From a virus: DNA of 34,610 bases. Shown one piece after another: positions 23,615 to 32,521 of the stretch. The DNA lies in the IMG/VR virus record IMGVR_UViG_3300032401_000040, positions 1 to 34,610 of that record. One strand, given 5' to 3'. How positions within the stretch are numbered: the first letter of the stretch is position 1; each line of letters opens with the position of its first letter. The notes beneath the pieces were generated by a model, which saw nothing but the letters and a program-made list of their open reading frames with translations, made no database searches and was not told where the DNA came from. A program made the position numbers and the translations under genes.

Positions 23615-24241
23615 ATGCCCGCGAAGGTAGGACTCCCGTACAGGCCGAATCCGAAGGCCGACGACAAGAACACCAGCTACAGCCCTAGGCGCGGCCGCCC
23701 CATACTCTTCCAGATCTCGGTCCCCGGGAGCCTCCAGCCCCTCTTTCCGTTCATGCTCGCCCTCCACACGAACCCGGGCTCCCTCGAGGAGCACATGGCG
23801 AAGACGAAGAACGTCGTCCCGACCTACGGCGGTTTCGTCGAGTTTGTCTGGCCCGACGAGCTTACGACCCTGTCCGCCTCCCACTCGACCGGGGCCTTCC
23901 TCACTCCGGACTCCGGCCTCACGGCGGGATCCGACACCAGGACCGCCGGCGGAGGCTCCACGGGCCGTAGGAACTCCATGGCCTGGGAGCGGCAGGAGGA
24001 CCTCCTCGAGGTTTTTCACAACAACGGCGTGGTGTTCGACGGGAACGGCCTGCCCGCGATTCGCGGGAAGGTCATGATGATCTACGACCGCGGGATGTTC
24101 CTGGGTCACTTCACGACGTTCGAGGTGGACGAGTCCGACGACAAGCCCTGGTCCTTCGAGCTCACGTGGGAGTTCCGCGCGGAGCAGACTGTCTACAGCT
24201 TCCCGGTCGAGTCCTCGGACGTGGGGACGGAGGAGGGCTGA
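23615..24241 (+). CDS. Distal tail/hub-associated protein
   Basis: 208 residues. The core ('LHTNPGSLEEHM', 'TYGGFVEFVWPDEL', 'FHNNGVVFDGNG', 'YDRGMFLGHFTTFEVDESDD', 'FELTWEFRAE') is a beta-rich domain seen in myophage genes between the tape measure and the hub. The same order of motifs occurs in the C-terminal 190 residues of the next gene ('LLVNPSKFTRSY', 'YRNNGHIF', 'YIGSFDDFSVTDDG', 'YSFKFTVRYE'), so the two are paralogues. Likely role: a ring joining the tube or hub at the tail tip; the exact T4 equivalent cannot be assigned. The next ATG follows after one base. Confidence 0.7.
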   Translation: MPAKVGLPYRPNPKADDKNTSYSPRRGRPILFQISVPGSLQPLFPFMLALHTNPGSLEEHMAKTKNVVPTYGGFVEFVWPDELTTLSASHSTGAFLTPDSGLTAGSDTRTAGGGSTGRRNSMAWERQEDLLEVFHNNGVVFDGNGLPAIRGKVMMIYDRGMFLGHFTTFEVDESDDKPWSFELTWEFRAEQTVYSFPVESSDVGTEEG

Positions 24242-24242
24242 T

Positions 24243-25826
24243 ATGAGCAGGACTGAGGACGGCCCTCTGTCGGCCAACGATGTCTTCGACGGCATTGTCT
24301 TCTCCAGGGTCACGAACCTGAGCCAGATGAGGGCCCTCTTCGGCCAGAGGGACGTCGGCGCCGCCCTCATCGGCGGCGACAGGTACGGGACTCTGTCGGG
24401 GGCGAGGACGTCGGTGAAGCCGTTCATCGTCGGATTCATAACCCCGGACGTCCTCGTAAACTTCGTCCCCGTAAAGCTCAGCCAGGTCGAGGAGAAGACC
24501 GCCGCCGCCGCCCCGAAGACGAGCGACGAGCCGGTGAAGGATCCGAAGACCCTCTTCATAGACCACCCTCCGTCCTTCTACGCCAAGCTCAAGCAGGTCG
24601 CCGACAACATACACGCGAACCCCGAGGACCTCCTGGCCTGCCTCACGTCGGAGAGCGGCTTGAACGCTCAGGCGACGAACTTCGTCCGCGGCAAGGACGG
24701 GAAGGTTACGAACATCCTGCAGGCCCTCGGTCTGAACCAGATCACCCCGTCCGCCCAGAAGGCGTCGGGCATGACGGACTCCTTCTGGCGGAACGACTAC
24801 GGGAAGCTGACCGCCGAGCAGCAGCTCCCGTACGTCGAGAGGTACTTCAAGGCCGTCGGCCACGGCAGGAACTTCAACAACATCGGCGACCTCTACATGG
24901 CGAACGCCGCCCCCGGCTTCATCGGGAAGTCCGGCGACATCGTGATCTACACCGGGAACGCCGCCAAGCAGAACCCCGGTCTGGACGCCAACAAGGACGG
25001 GAAGATAACCGCCGGGGAGATAAACGACTTCACCGGGAAGGCGAAGAACAGCGGCCTCTACAAGTCGTACCTGGCGGCGTACAAGGCCGCCATAGCCAGC
25101 GGGGCGGTCCCGGCCGACGGGACTGCGGCCTCGAAGGGGCCGTCCATCGTGTCCGGCGGAATCATGTCGAACGGCGTCATTACCGACCAGGAGACGGGGG
25201 ATCCCCTGAACGCCATCGGGAGGAACGTCCAGGCCGCCGATCAAGACCGGATCGACATATCGAACGCCCAGGTGAACGAGCTCCGAGACCAGATACTGAA
25301 GGCTAAGAGCGTCCCCTCTCTCGTCCTCCTCGTAAACCCGTCGAAGTTCACGAGGAGCTACGAGCAGACTGTCGACACGGTGAAGGTCAGGCGCGGGTAC
25401 GCCGTCCATATCTGGAACGAGAGGCCGCCGTCCATATCGTGCAGCGGGGCGACCGCCGCACAGTACGCCTTCAGGTCCGACGGGGAGGGTGGGCTCACCC
25501 ACTTCAACCGCCTGCATTCGGCCTCGTACAAGAACTTGATGTCCCTGGTCTCCATGTACAGGAACAACGGCCACATCTTCAGGGGCGCCCCGAACCAGGA
25601 CCCATACAATATGGGCGTTCCGACGATCTCGATGAGCGTCTTCATATACTATGACGACAAGATCTACATCGGATCCTTCGACGACTTCTCCGTGACCGAC
25701 GACGGCGAGAAGCCATACAACATGTCGTACAGCTTCAAGTTCACGGTCAGGTACGAGATCGACCTGCCGGGCAGCGGCCTCGACAGGGACTTCACCACCG
25801 TCCAGGGACTGACGACGAGGTCGTAA
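24243..25826 (+). CDS. Tail lytic transglycosylase fused to hub-associated domain
   Basis: 527 residues with strong Shine-Dalgarno GGAGGAGGG before ATG 24243. Residues ~105-285 are an SLT-type lytic transglycosylase: catalytic Glu137 in 'CLTSESGLNAQATN', then 'ALGLNQITPSAQKASG' and 'YVERYFKA'. An EF-hand-like calcium loop sits inside it (D248, N250, D252, G253, I255, E259; 'LDANKDGKITAGE'). The C-terminal ~190 residues are the beta domain shared with the product of 23615. The enzyme would cleave cell-wall glycan at the tail tip during infection, and the fusion places it on the hub. An N-terminal ~100 residues of beta type include 'FIVGFITPDVLVNFVPVKL'. Its stop overlaps the next ATG (TAATG). 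Confidence 0.88.
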   Translation: MSRTEDGPLSANDVFDGIVFSRVTNLSQMRALFGQRDVGAALIGGDRYGTLSGARTSVKPFIVGFITPDVLVNFVPVKLSQVEEKTAAAAPKTSDEPVKDPKTLFIDHPPSFYAKLKQVADNIHANPEDLLACLTSESGLNAQATNFVRGKDGKVTNILQALGLNQITPSAQKASGMTDSFWRNDYGKLTAEQQLPYVERYFKAVGHGRNFNNIGDLYMANAAPGFIGKSGDIVIYTGNAAKQNPGLDANKDGKITAGEINDFTGKAKNSGLYKSYLAAYKAAIASGAVPADGTAASKGPSIVSGGIMSNGVITDQETGDPLNAIGRNVQAADQDRIDISNAQVNELRDQILKAKSVPSLVLLVNPSKFTRSYEQTVDTVKVRRGYAVHIWNERPPSISCSGATAAQYAFRSDGEGGLTHFNRLHSASYKNLMSLVSMYRNNGHIFRGAPNQDPYNMGVPTISMSVFIYYDDKIYIGSFDDFSVTDDGEKPYNMSYSFKFTVRYEIDLPGSGLDRDFTTVQGLTTRS

Positions 25827-28800
25827 TGAGGCAGTCCGCATTCAAGGGGAACTGGGTACCGAACAAGCGCCCCTATGTCGTCCTCACTCCGGACGTGTTT
25901 GTCTCCATCCAGGGGGAGACGTCCGTCATCGGTTGCGGCGAGTGCCGGCGAGAGATCAACATCAACGACTACATGACGTCGGTGTCCACCGAGGCGGCCG
26001 TCGACTCGGCCCCCGGGAGCGCGACCATCAACCTGTCCGTGCCCGACACCGACATCAACGACTTTTACATCGACGGGCAGCTCGTCATCATTCCGATGAT
26101 GGAGATAGAGGTGTACGCCAAGGGGTATTTCCTCATCGGAGGGTTCCCCCAGTACTACAGGGTCTTCTGGGGCCTCGTCTCGTCCGTCTCGAAGAGCTGG
26201 TCCGGCGGGACCACGACGCTCGCCATAAGCTGTAAGGACATCCTCAGGTGGTGGGAGCTGACCAACGTCACGATCAACCCGGCGTTCACCGAGAGCTTCG
26301 GAGGCAGCGCCGGCGGATACCAGCTCTGGCAGAACCAGTTCGCCGCGATGAACCCGTCGACGATCATAATAAAGCTCGCCAAGGAGTCGATGGGGGACTT
26401 CTCGATCACCCAGGGATCCTTCACGTCCTTCACTCCGGAGAAGGGTCCCGAGGGTCCGGCCATAGGGGCTTACGCCAAGGACGTCATGGCGTACTGGCAG
26501 CTGAAGTTCGCCAACATCTGGAACAGCCTCGTCATCTACGGATCGTCCGGAGAGCTGTACTCGTTCACGGGGGACGGCGACACGGTGTCGCCCGTCAACC
26601 TTTCGGCCCAGATGAACAACCAGGAGGAAAAGCTCTCCGGGAACAACCAGGCCACGAGCGTCTTCAAGATCCAGCCGAACGAGATAACCCCGTTCAAGCA
26701 GGAACTAGCGAGGGCCGGGGACGTGGAGCTCTTCCAGACCGAGGCTATGTCGAAGCTCTCGATCGCCCAGGCCTGCCGCGATCAGTCCGGGTGGGAGTTC
26801 TTCTGCGACCCGAGCGGCGACATAGTCTTCAAGCCCCCGTTCTACAACCTGAACGTCCTTCCGAACAAGCCCATCAGCTGGATACAGAACTATGAGATCA
26901 TCGACGACTCGGTGACGGACTCCGAGGCCGAGGTATACACGCACATCACGTCGAGCGGGAACGCCTTCGGCGGCACCATGGACTGGGGCCTGAACGACGA
27001 GATCACGACTCCGAGGACCGGCGTCATCGACTTCCACCTTCTCCGCAGGTACGGGTGGCGTCGGCTGGACTACCAGTGCGAGTGGGCCGGAAACCCCAAG
27101 AAGCTCTTCTACTGGCTCATGGACTACCTCGACCGCATGAATGCGAAGAGGCAGGCCGGATCCGTCACCATCCCGATGCGCCCGGAGCTGAAGCTCGGCT
27201 TCCCGATATGGTTCCCGAAGTACGATTCCTTCTTCTACGTCACCGGCATCTCGCACCAGTTCTCGGTCGGCGGTCAGGCCACTACGACGCTCACGCTCAT
27301 CGCCAAGCGCTCAAAGTTCATAGCTCCGAACAACATTGGGTTCATCAAGAAGTCCGGGAACACGCGCGACGAGATGGTCCGGGACTACGGCGTTCCTTGG
27401 AAGAACGGGGAGCCCAAGAACAAGGTCGTCGACGGGCGCCGTGCGTGGAACTCGGTTCAGATTCCGACCTACGAGATAGGCTTTCCGAACCGGCTTGGCG
27501 GCACGGCCGGCCTCAGCAACGAGGAGACGATGGGCCAGCCCGTCGTAGTCCGTAGTCCGAAGACCGGGAAGCTCCTCGGATTTCCGAACGCCGTCATGGT
27601 GTACCGCTCGACGATCGAGGGGACGGTCCTTTCGAAGATACTCGAGGAGCAGGGCTCCAACAAGTCGAAAGCCCCCGCGAACCAGGACAAGGGTAAGAAG
27701 GACACGGGTCCGAAGTACAACTACGACTACACCGTGACTCAGACTTTCTCCAGGCTCCGCGGCGACGCCAGGGCTAAGACCATATCGTCCCTACGAGCTC
27801 ACCGGTACGAGGCCGGCATGACCAACGGAGGGGCGTACGACTACGCCCGCGACGAGGACCGGGTCTTCCAGGAGATGACCCTGATCCCTACGAACTCGAT
27901 CTCCTGGAACAAGGCCGGAGAGGATCCGAATCAGCCGTCCACGTTCGACAAGACCGTGGCGGCCGGGAGCGACAAGAAGAAGGCCGAGCAGCAGAAGGCG
28001 GCGGTGGACGCCCAGGCCGCGGTCGTGAAGACCGCCAAGGGGAAGGTCGACGCGCAGGTGACGGCCGTCTCCAATATAGACAAGCAGCTGACGGTCCTCC
28101 TGAAGAAGCTCCCCTCCGTCCCGAAGACCGTGAAGAAGGCGCCCCCGACGCCGGGGACCCCCGACGGGACTTCCACGACCACCGCCACGGAGCCTCCGGA
28201 CATCGTGGACAAGAGAGCCGAGCTCCAGGTCGCGAAGGACAAGCTCGCGCTTCTTCAGAAGGACTACGACGAGGAGAGCCTCGCCCTCACCCAGACGAAG
28301 GCCAACCAGGGGACCGTCCGAACCCTCGCCAGCCTGAACGTACTGGTCCGACCGGTTTCGGACGACTTCGGGTTCGAGGTCATAGGCCACAACAAGTATG
28401 GGCGCGGGGCCTTCATCGACAGGGGCAAGATCCAGCTTGCCGGGGACGCTCCGGGTGGCGTGATCAACAGGATCAACGTCCAGTTCGCGCCCACGGGCGG
28501 GCTTCTGACCGACCCCGGGATCGTCGGAGCCCAGGACGGCAGCTCCGCGGACTTCGCCGCGTCGTTCGAGCGCATGCAGCCGGACGACTATGTGACCGGG
28601 GCCACCTTCACCGGCTCGAACAAGTCCTCCGACATAAAGGAGTTCCAGTTCACGGATCAGAACACGTACACGAACCAGATCAACGCGAACGTCGGGCACA
28701 GCCTTTACGTGGAGGCCGACCAGACCAGGAAGTCCAAGACCCTCGGGGAGCTCAAGCCCACCATCGCGATCGGCGGGCTGGACGGGCTGGACAGCTGCTC

Positions 28801-29794
28801 GTGCGGGATAGGGCGCGCCGACTGGCTTGCCCTCCTCCCCACGGACGTCATCGTGCAGGTCCTGAAGGCCGAGAGCGGCGCGGACGTGAAGCCTCAGAAC
28901 GTGGAGAACGCTTTCGGTGCGAAGATCACGTCCGGAGCGACACCTGGATCGCCAACGAGCCTGTCCTTGGAGAACGACAAGGCCAACAAGGCCATAGCGC
29001 AGATATTTCCGGGCCTGGACGTCCAGACCACCTTCACGGGCCTGGACGCCATAGTCGGGAACGTGACGACCGGCGGGTTCTTCGACGCCCTGACCAAGTA
29101 CCTGCAGAAGCTCGTCGCGACGAACTATGAGGCCAACGCCAGGAGGGAGGGGCGCTCCAACGCCGAGGAGCGTGGGGTCGTGAGCCAGCTCTTCGACGCC
29201 GAGGAGCAGACGAACATCCTCGGGGATGACGGACAGGATCCCCTCTTCGCCCGTGCCGCGTCCGGGGACCCGGCCGCCCTGGACGCCCTCAGGAACCAGG
29301 TGGCGAACTCGAACTTCGGCATGACCGCCGCCGCAGGAAAGAACTTCAAGAAGGCCTGGGACGACGGCAAGGAGAAGCTCCAGCAGACGTTCGAGCACTT
29401 CGGGGCTTCCGGCGGCACCACCGTCTTCGCCGTATCGGCCGGGAACGCCTCCGGATCGGTCGGCGTCTCCGTCGGGACCGTCGGGACGCAGCCCTCGGCG
29501 GAGGCGGCGGCGGCCACGGCGGCGGCGGCCAACGCCACGGCGGTCTCGGCCCTCACTCAGGCCACCACCGGAGTCCCGCCCTCCCAAAGCCCGCAGCCCA
29601 AGCAGGTCCAGCCCCGCAGGCCTTCCCCGAACCTGAGGTCGCTGATAGTGAACCCGTCGTCGCCGGCCGCCCTGAACCAGCCTCTCGTCGACGCGCAGAG
29701 CGCCGCGTTCACCGCGACCATCTCCACCACCCCCGGGCCCGTGGACCCCATCCCGACCTCGAAGCCGAAGGTCAAGAAGCCCGGGACCCCCTAG
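25826..29794 (+). CDS. Large baseplate hub protein
   Basis: 1322 residues, start coupled to the upstream stop. The N-terminal ~500 residues have the hub pattern of gp27/gpD-like proteins: 'YVVLTPDVFVSIQGE', 'GSATINLSVPDTDINDFY', 'YYRVFWGLVSSVSKSW', 'LAISCKDILRWW', and a later 'PMRPELKLGFPIWFPKY' with 'FYVTGISHQFS'. Residues ~700-830 are coiled coil with a Pro/Thr-rich break ('KAPPTPGTPDGT'). The rest is of unclear fold and ends in an Ala/Pro/Ser-rich tail. Typical hub proteins are about 350-600 residues, so this one carries a large extension. It would hold the spike (30217) and the transglycosylase. Its stop codon TAG overlaps that of the convergent minus-strand gene (CTAG). Confidence 0.78.
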   Translation: MRQSAFKGNWVPNKRPYVVLTPDVFVSIQGETSVIGCGECRREININDYMTSVSTEAAVDSAPGSATINLSVPDTDINDFYIDGQLVIIPMMEIEVYAKGYFLIGGFPQYYRVFWGLVSSVSKSWSGGTTTLAISCKDILRWWELTNVTINPAFTESFGGSAGGYQLWQNQFAAMNPSTIIIKLAKESMGDFSITQGSFTSFTPEKGPEGPAIGAYAKDVMAYWQLKFANIWNSLVIYGSSGELYSFTGDGDTVSPVNLSAQMNNQEEKLSGNNQATSVFKIQPNEITPFKQELARAGDVELFQTEAMSKLSIAQACRDQSGWEFFCDPSGDIVFKPPFYNLNVLPNKPISWIQNYEIIDDSVTDSEAEVYTHITSSGNAFGGTMDWGLNDEITTPRTGVIDFHLLRRYGWRRLDYQCEWAGNPKKLFYWLMDYLDRMNAKRQAGSVTIPMRPELKLGFPIWFPKYDSFFYVTGISHQFSVGGQATTTLTLIAKRSKFIAPNNIGFIKKSGNTRDEMVRDYGVPWKNGEPKNKVVDGRRAWNSVQIPTYEIGFPNRLGGTAGLSNEETMGQPVVVRSPKTGKLLGFPNAVMVYRSTIEGTVLSKILEEQGSNKSKAPANQDKGKKDTGPKYNYDYTVTQTFSRLRGDARAKTISSLRAHRYEAGMTNGGAYDYARDEDRVFQEMTLIPTNSISWNKAGEDPNQPSTFDKTVAAGSDKKKAEQQKAAVDAQAAVVKTAKGKVDAQVTAVSNIDKQLTVLLKKLPSVPKTVKKAPPTPGTPDGTSTTTATEPPDIVDKRAELQVAKDKLALLQKDYDEESLALTQTKANQGTVRTLASLNVLVRPVSDDFGFEVIGHNKYGRGAFIDRGKIQLAGDAPGGVINRINVQFAPTGGLLTDPGIVGAQDGSSADFAASFERMQPDDYVTGATFTGSNKSSDIKEFQFTDQNTYTNQINANVGHSLYVEADQTRKSKTLGELKPTIAIGGLDGLDSCSCGIGRADWLALLPTDVIVQVLKAESGADVKPQNVENAFGAKITSGATPGSPTSLSLENDKANKAIAQIFPGLDVQTTFTGLDAIVGNVTTGGFFDALTKYLQKLVATNYEANARREGRSNAEERGVVSQLFDAEEQTNILGDDGQDPLFARAASGDPAALDALRNQVANSNFGMTAAAGKNFKKAWDDGKEKLQQTFEHFGASGGTTVFAVSAGNASGSVGVSVGTVGTQPSAEAAAATAAAANATAVSALTQATTGVPPSQSPQPKQVQPRRPSPNLRSLIVNPSSPAALNQPLVDAQSAAFTATISTTPGPVDPIPTSKPKVKKPGTP

Positions 29795-30183
29795 GCGTCG
29801 CGCGGCGGTTCACCGCCGCGCACGGCCGCGACGAACCTCGGGTCGCACTTTGCCGGGGTGAGCACGTACGTCAGGACCCCCTCGGCCAGCCTGTTGACCG
29901 GCGACACTATGGCGAGTGACTCCGTCGTTCCGGCCGCCGTGCTCACCATGTGCCTGATCCTGACGACCTTGCACGACAGGGAGATGCTGTACTTGCCGTC
30001 CTCCTTGTCCACGACGCAGTCCAGGCTGTTCTGCCTCCCCACGTACCCGATCAGGGCCGGGTCCTTGACCGGGATGTTCAGGGAAACGGTGTGGCCCTCC
30101 TGGATCCAAGGGAGGTCCACGAGCCACCTCGCGCCCTCCACCATCTTTCCCGACATCGCGGCTGCCTGAATGATCAGTGGCAC
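29791..30183 (-). CDS. Small beta-rich protein encoded antisense within the baseplate cluster
   Basis: 130 residues from GTG at 30183 (minus strand), with GAGGAGG about 6 bases upstream. It appears mostly beta ('HTVSLNIPVKDPALIGYVG', 'KYSISLSCKVVRIRHMV') without known motifs. Its stop overlaps that of the hub gene. The start region shares a promoter core with the spike gene: TACGGT on the minus strand (30211-30206) is the near mirror of the spike's TACCGT. Being the only intact non-nuclease gene on the minus strand here, it may be expressed at another time, for example as a regulator or accessory protein. Function unknown. Confidence 0.68.
   Translation of the reverse strand: MPLIIQAAAMSGKMVEGARWLVDLPWIQEGHTVSLNIPVKDPALIGYVGRQNSLDCVVDKEDGKYSISLSCKVVRIRHMVSTAAGTTESLAIVSPVNRLAEGVLTYVLTPAKCDPRFVAAVRGGEPPRDA
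29800..29821. terminator. 9-bp GC hairpin at the convergent gene ends
   Basis: Arm GCGCGGCGG (29800-29808), loop TTCA, and its exact reverse complement (29813-29821). It lies just after the hub stop and inside the last codons of the minus-strand gene. As a terminator it would act on hub transcripts; no T tract is present. Confidence 0.55.
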
Positions 30184-30204
30184 GGTAAGCCTCCTCTACA
30201 TCAG

Positions 30205-30211
30205 TACCGTA
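30205..30211. promoter_or_regulatory. Overlapping divergent -10 elements in TACCGTA
   Basis: On the plus strand TACCGT (30205-30210) begins exactly 12 bases before ATG 30217, the leaderless spacing. On the minus strand the same bases shifted by one read TACGGT (30211-30206), which would give a ~16-base leader carrying GAGGAGG before GTG 30183. One 7-base core may therefore serve both directions. Confidence 0.5.
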
Positions 30212-30216
30212 CAGTC

Positions 30217-32514
30217 ATGGCAGGAGGAAAGACAGGCGGACCCGGCGACCTACCCGAAGTCCCCAAGGGCGGAGTGTCGATGTCGCGCGACATGCGGCAC
30301 CCCGGCGGCCCGAAGCAGGCCTCCTCCTCGGGACGCGAGGCGTTCGCATACCTGCACGCCGGCCACATAGTCCACGTCGACACCGAGACGATGGTCTGCT
30401 CGGTCCGCCTGGACTCGATGCAGAGCGAGAGGCACGACGTCCCGCTCCCCGCCGCGGCCGGGTCCGGCCCGAGGAGCTGGGCGGGCCTCATCCCCGAGAA
30501 GGGTACGAAGGTCCTGATCGGATGGAAGAAGGTCGACGCTTCGGCGCGCAACTTCTCCCCGTACATCGTCGAGTTCCTGACGAGCGGGACGTTCGCGGCG
30601 CGCGAGTACGAGCCGTTCATGTCGATGCCTCCGGAGGACGCGGCCGCGGCCCTGGACCTCCATCCGGAGCTCGCGGACGACCCGCGGTACAACATGGGCG
30701 TCGTCCGGCTCAAGGCCCGGAAGGGGTATCCCGGGGACTTCATCGCCTCCTCGAGCGGCGGGTCGGACTTCATCCTGGACCGGGACGTCCTCCTCACCAA
30801 CCGCGCCGGGAACGAGCTCCGCCTCAGGGACTCCGACCAGACGGCCGTCCTCCAGACCCTCAACGAGTTCACCAGCAACTCCGCAGGATACTACCGCCGC
30901 GGACTGGTTAAGCGCAACGCCTTCAACATCCTCCCGGACCTCTATCCGGTCGAGGACGCCAAGGTGGCGATCGTCAGCCCCGGCGACCCGGCGAACGGGA
31001 AGGATGCGAACGGTGAGCCTTTGGACCGGTCGGCGGCGTACGACGCCCTCCTGAACTTCGGCCTCATCAAGGAGGACGGGTCTGCGAACTTCGAGGAGGG
31101 CGTGTCCCCGTCCGGAAACTCCAAGCTCGTCGATCCGATCTATCCGCCTATCACCACGTCCGACGGCCAGAGGATCTCGTACGTCGTCCACGGCGAGCAC
31201 AGGTTCAGCTTTGCCGACACGCTGTACGCGTACGTCGAGGACAGGACCGAGCTCCGCCACATCTCGGACGGGATCATGGCCGTCACCGAGGAGGGCGACG
31301 GCTTCCAGGTGGACCCGCCTTTCCCGGCCTACGTGGAGGACGTGAAGGGGACCGTCGTCGGGAACGACTTTCACTCCGACGCCGGCCGGCCCTTGTACAG
31401 GCGCGTCCTCGGCATGAAGCTCTTTACGAGCCCCAACCAGAAGATCCCGTCCGACTTCCCGACGCTTGAGGCCGTGGACACGGTCACGAAGCTCGGGATC
31501 ATGGACGCCGTCGGCCTCGCCAGGCTCTTCAGGATCAACTGCCCGCAGCAGGGCAGCTCGAACCAGTTTGCCTTCGGCATCACCAAGGAGGGCAAGGTGA
31601 TGTGCCACATCCCGAAGACCCAGTATGGAGAGCCGGACGAGAAGGGCAAGTCCCTGGAGCTGAACCTCCAGGGCCTGTTCAAGGCCATCATCGGCGCGGA
31701 CGAGAACTCGGGGAACCTGAGCCTCGACATGAGGACGGTCGGCGGCATCAACCTCGACGTCGGGAGGTTCAACGGCGGACCGTACGCCGGGTCCTCCGTC
31801 GTCCTGAACCTCCACGGCGGGGTCAAGCGGATACACAACGGTGATCCGGACACGGGCGTCGCCGACGACGTCACGTACAACGGGTCCGGGAGCGAGATCG
31901 GGACCGGGTCCAAGCTCGTGTCCTGGGGCGGGAACATAATCAACAACGCCGGCGGCGAGAACGCCCAGTCTGGCCAGAAGATCACGATAAACGCCGGGGC
32001 CGGCGGCCTCATCAACACCGTCGCGGGCGACCTCGGGAACTCGGTCCTCGGCAAGACCCAGGAGCAGTACGCTCAGATCGTCACTACGACGTACGCCCTC
32101 GGGAAGGTCCGCACGACCGTCTCCGGCGTGGACTCCCTGACCATGCTCGCCGGGGCCATCACCCGCACGCTCGTGGCCGGCGTCGGCATAGCCGACACCG
32201 TCACGGCCGGGAACCTGATCCAGACCGTCGCTACCGGGAACAACCTGATAAACGTCGGGACTGGGAACCTGGCGGCCACCGTCGGGGCCGGTAGCCTGTC
32301 CCTTACCTGCGGCGCGGGGCCGGTGTCCGTCGTCTCGGCCCTCGCGGCCGCCATCACCTCGGGGGTCCTCATCTCCCTGACCACCCCGATCACGAAGATC
32401 GGCGCGACCGTCCAGGGGTTCGCCGTCGCCGGAATCCCGGGACCCGGCGGCCCCCACCTCGACTATCTGACGGGAATCCCGATCCTCGGGGTTCCGACCG
32501 TGACGATCGGTTAG
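30217..32514 (+). CDS. Baseplate spike-like protein with beta-helical tip
   Basis: 765 residues from ATG 30217; the frame is open further upstream but lies across the antisense gene, and the TACCGT element fixes this start. Residues ~40-130 look like the OB-fold of gp5/gpV/VgrG spikes ('GHIVHVDTETMVCSVRLD', 'WAGLIPEKGTKVLIGWKK'). The middle ~400 residues are less clear. The last ~190 residues are a Gly/Thr/Val repeat ('TVTAGNLIQTVATGNNLINV') typical of triple-stranded beta-helix spike shafts, with a tip-like 'IPGPGGPHLDYLTG' near the end. It would form the trimeric membrane-piercing needle below the hub. No lysozyme domain is inside it; that activity is on the product of 24243. Confidence 0.8.
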   Translation: MAGGKTGGPGDLPEVPKGGVSMSRDMRHPGGPKQASSSGREAFAYLHAGHIVHVDTETMVCSVRLDSMQSERHDVPLPAAAGSGPRSWAGLIPEKGTKVLIGWKKVDASARNFSPYIVEFLTSGTFAAREYEPFMSMPPEDAAAALDLHPELADDPRYNMGVVRLKARKGYPGDFIASSSGGSDFILDRDVLLTNRAGNELRLRDSDQTAVLQTLNEFTSNSAGYYRRGLVKRNAFNILPDLYPVEDAKVAIVSPGDPANGKDANGEPLDRSAAYDALLNFGLIKEDGSANFEEGVSPSGNSKLVDPIYPPITTSDGQRISYVVHGEHRFSFADTLYAYVEDRTELRHISDGIMAVTEEGDGFQVDPPFPAYVEDVKGTVVGNDFHSDAGRPLYRRVLGMKLFTSPNQKIPSDFPTLEAVDTVTKLGIMDAVGLARLFRINCPQQGSSNQFAFGITKEGKVMCHIPKTQYGEPDEKGKSLELNLQGLFKAIIGADENSGNLSLDMRTVGGINLDVGRFNGGPYAGSSVVLNLHGGVKRIHNGDPDTGVADDVTYNGSGSEIGTGSKLVSWGGNIINNAGGENAQSGQKITINAGAGGLINTVAGDLGNSVLGKTQEQYAQIVTTTYALGKVRTTVSGVDSLTMLAGAITRTLVAGVGIADTVTAGNLIQTVATGNNLINVGTGNLAATVGAGSLSLTCGAGPVSVVSALAAAITSGVLISLTTPITKIGATVQGFAVAGIPGPGGPHLDYLTGIPILGVPTVTIG

Positions 32515-32517
32515 CCT
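32512..32517 (+). promoter_or_regulatory. -10 element TAGCCT overlapping the spike stop codon
   Basis: TAGCCT begins 10 bases before ATG 32522; its TAG is the stop codon of the spike gene. No ribosome-binding site is visible. Confidence 0.45.
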
Positions 32518-32521
32518 GGAC

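Noticed and set aside
29950-30216. Longer N-terminus for the spike protein
   Set aside because: It lies wholly across the antisense gene; ATG 30217 has TACCGT at exact leaderless spacing.
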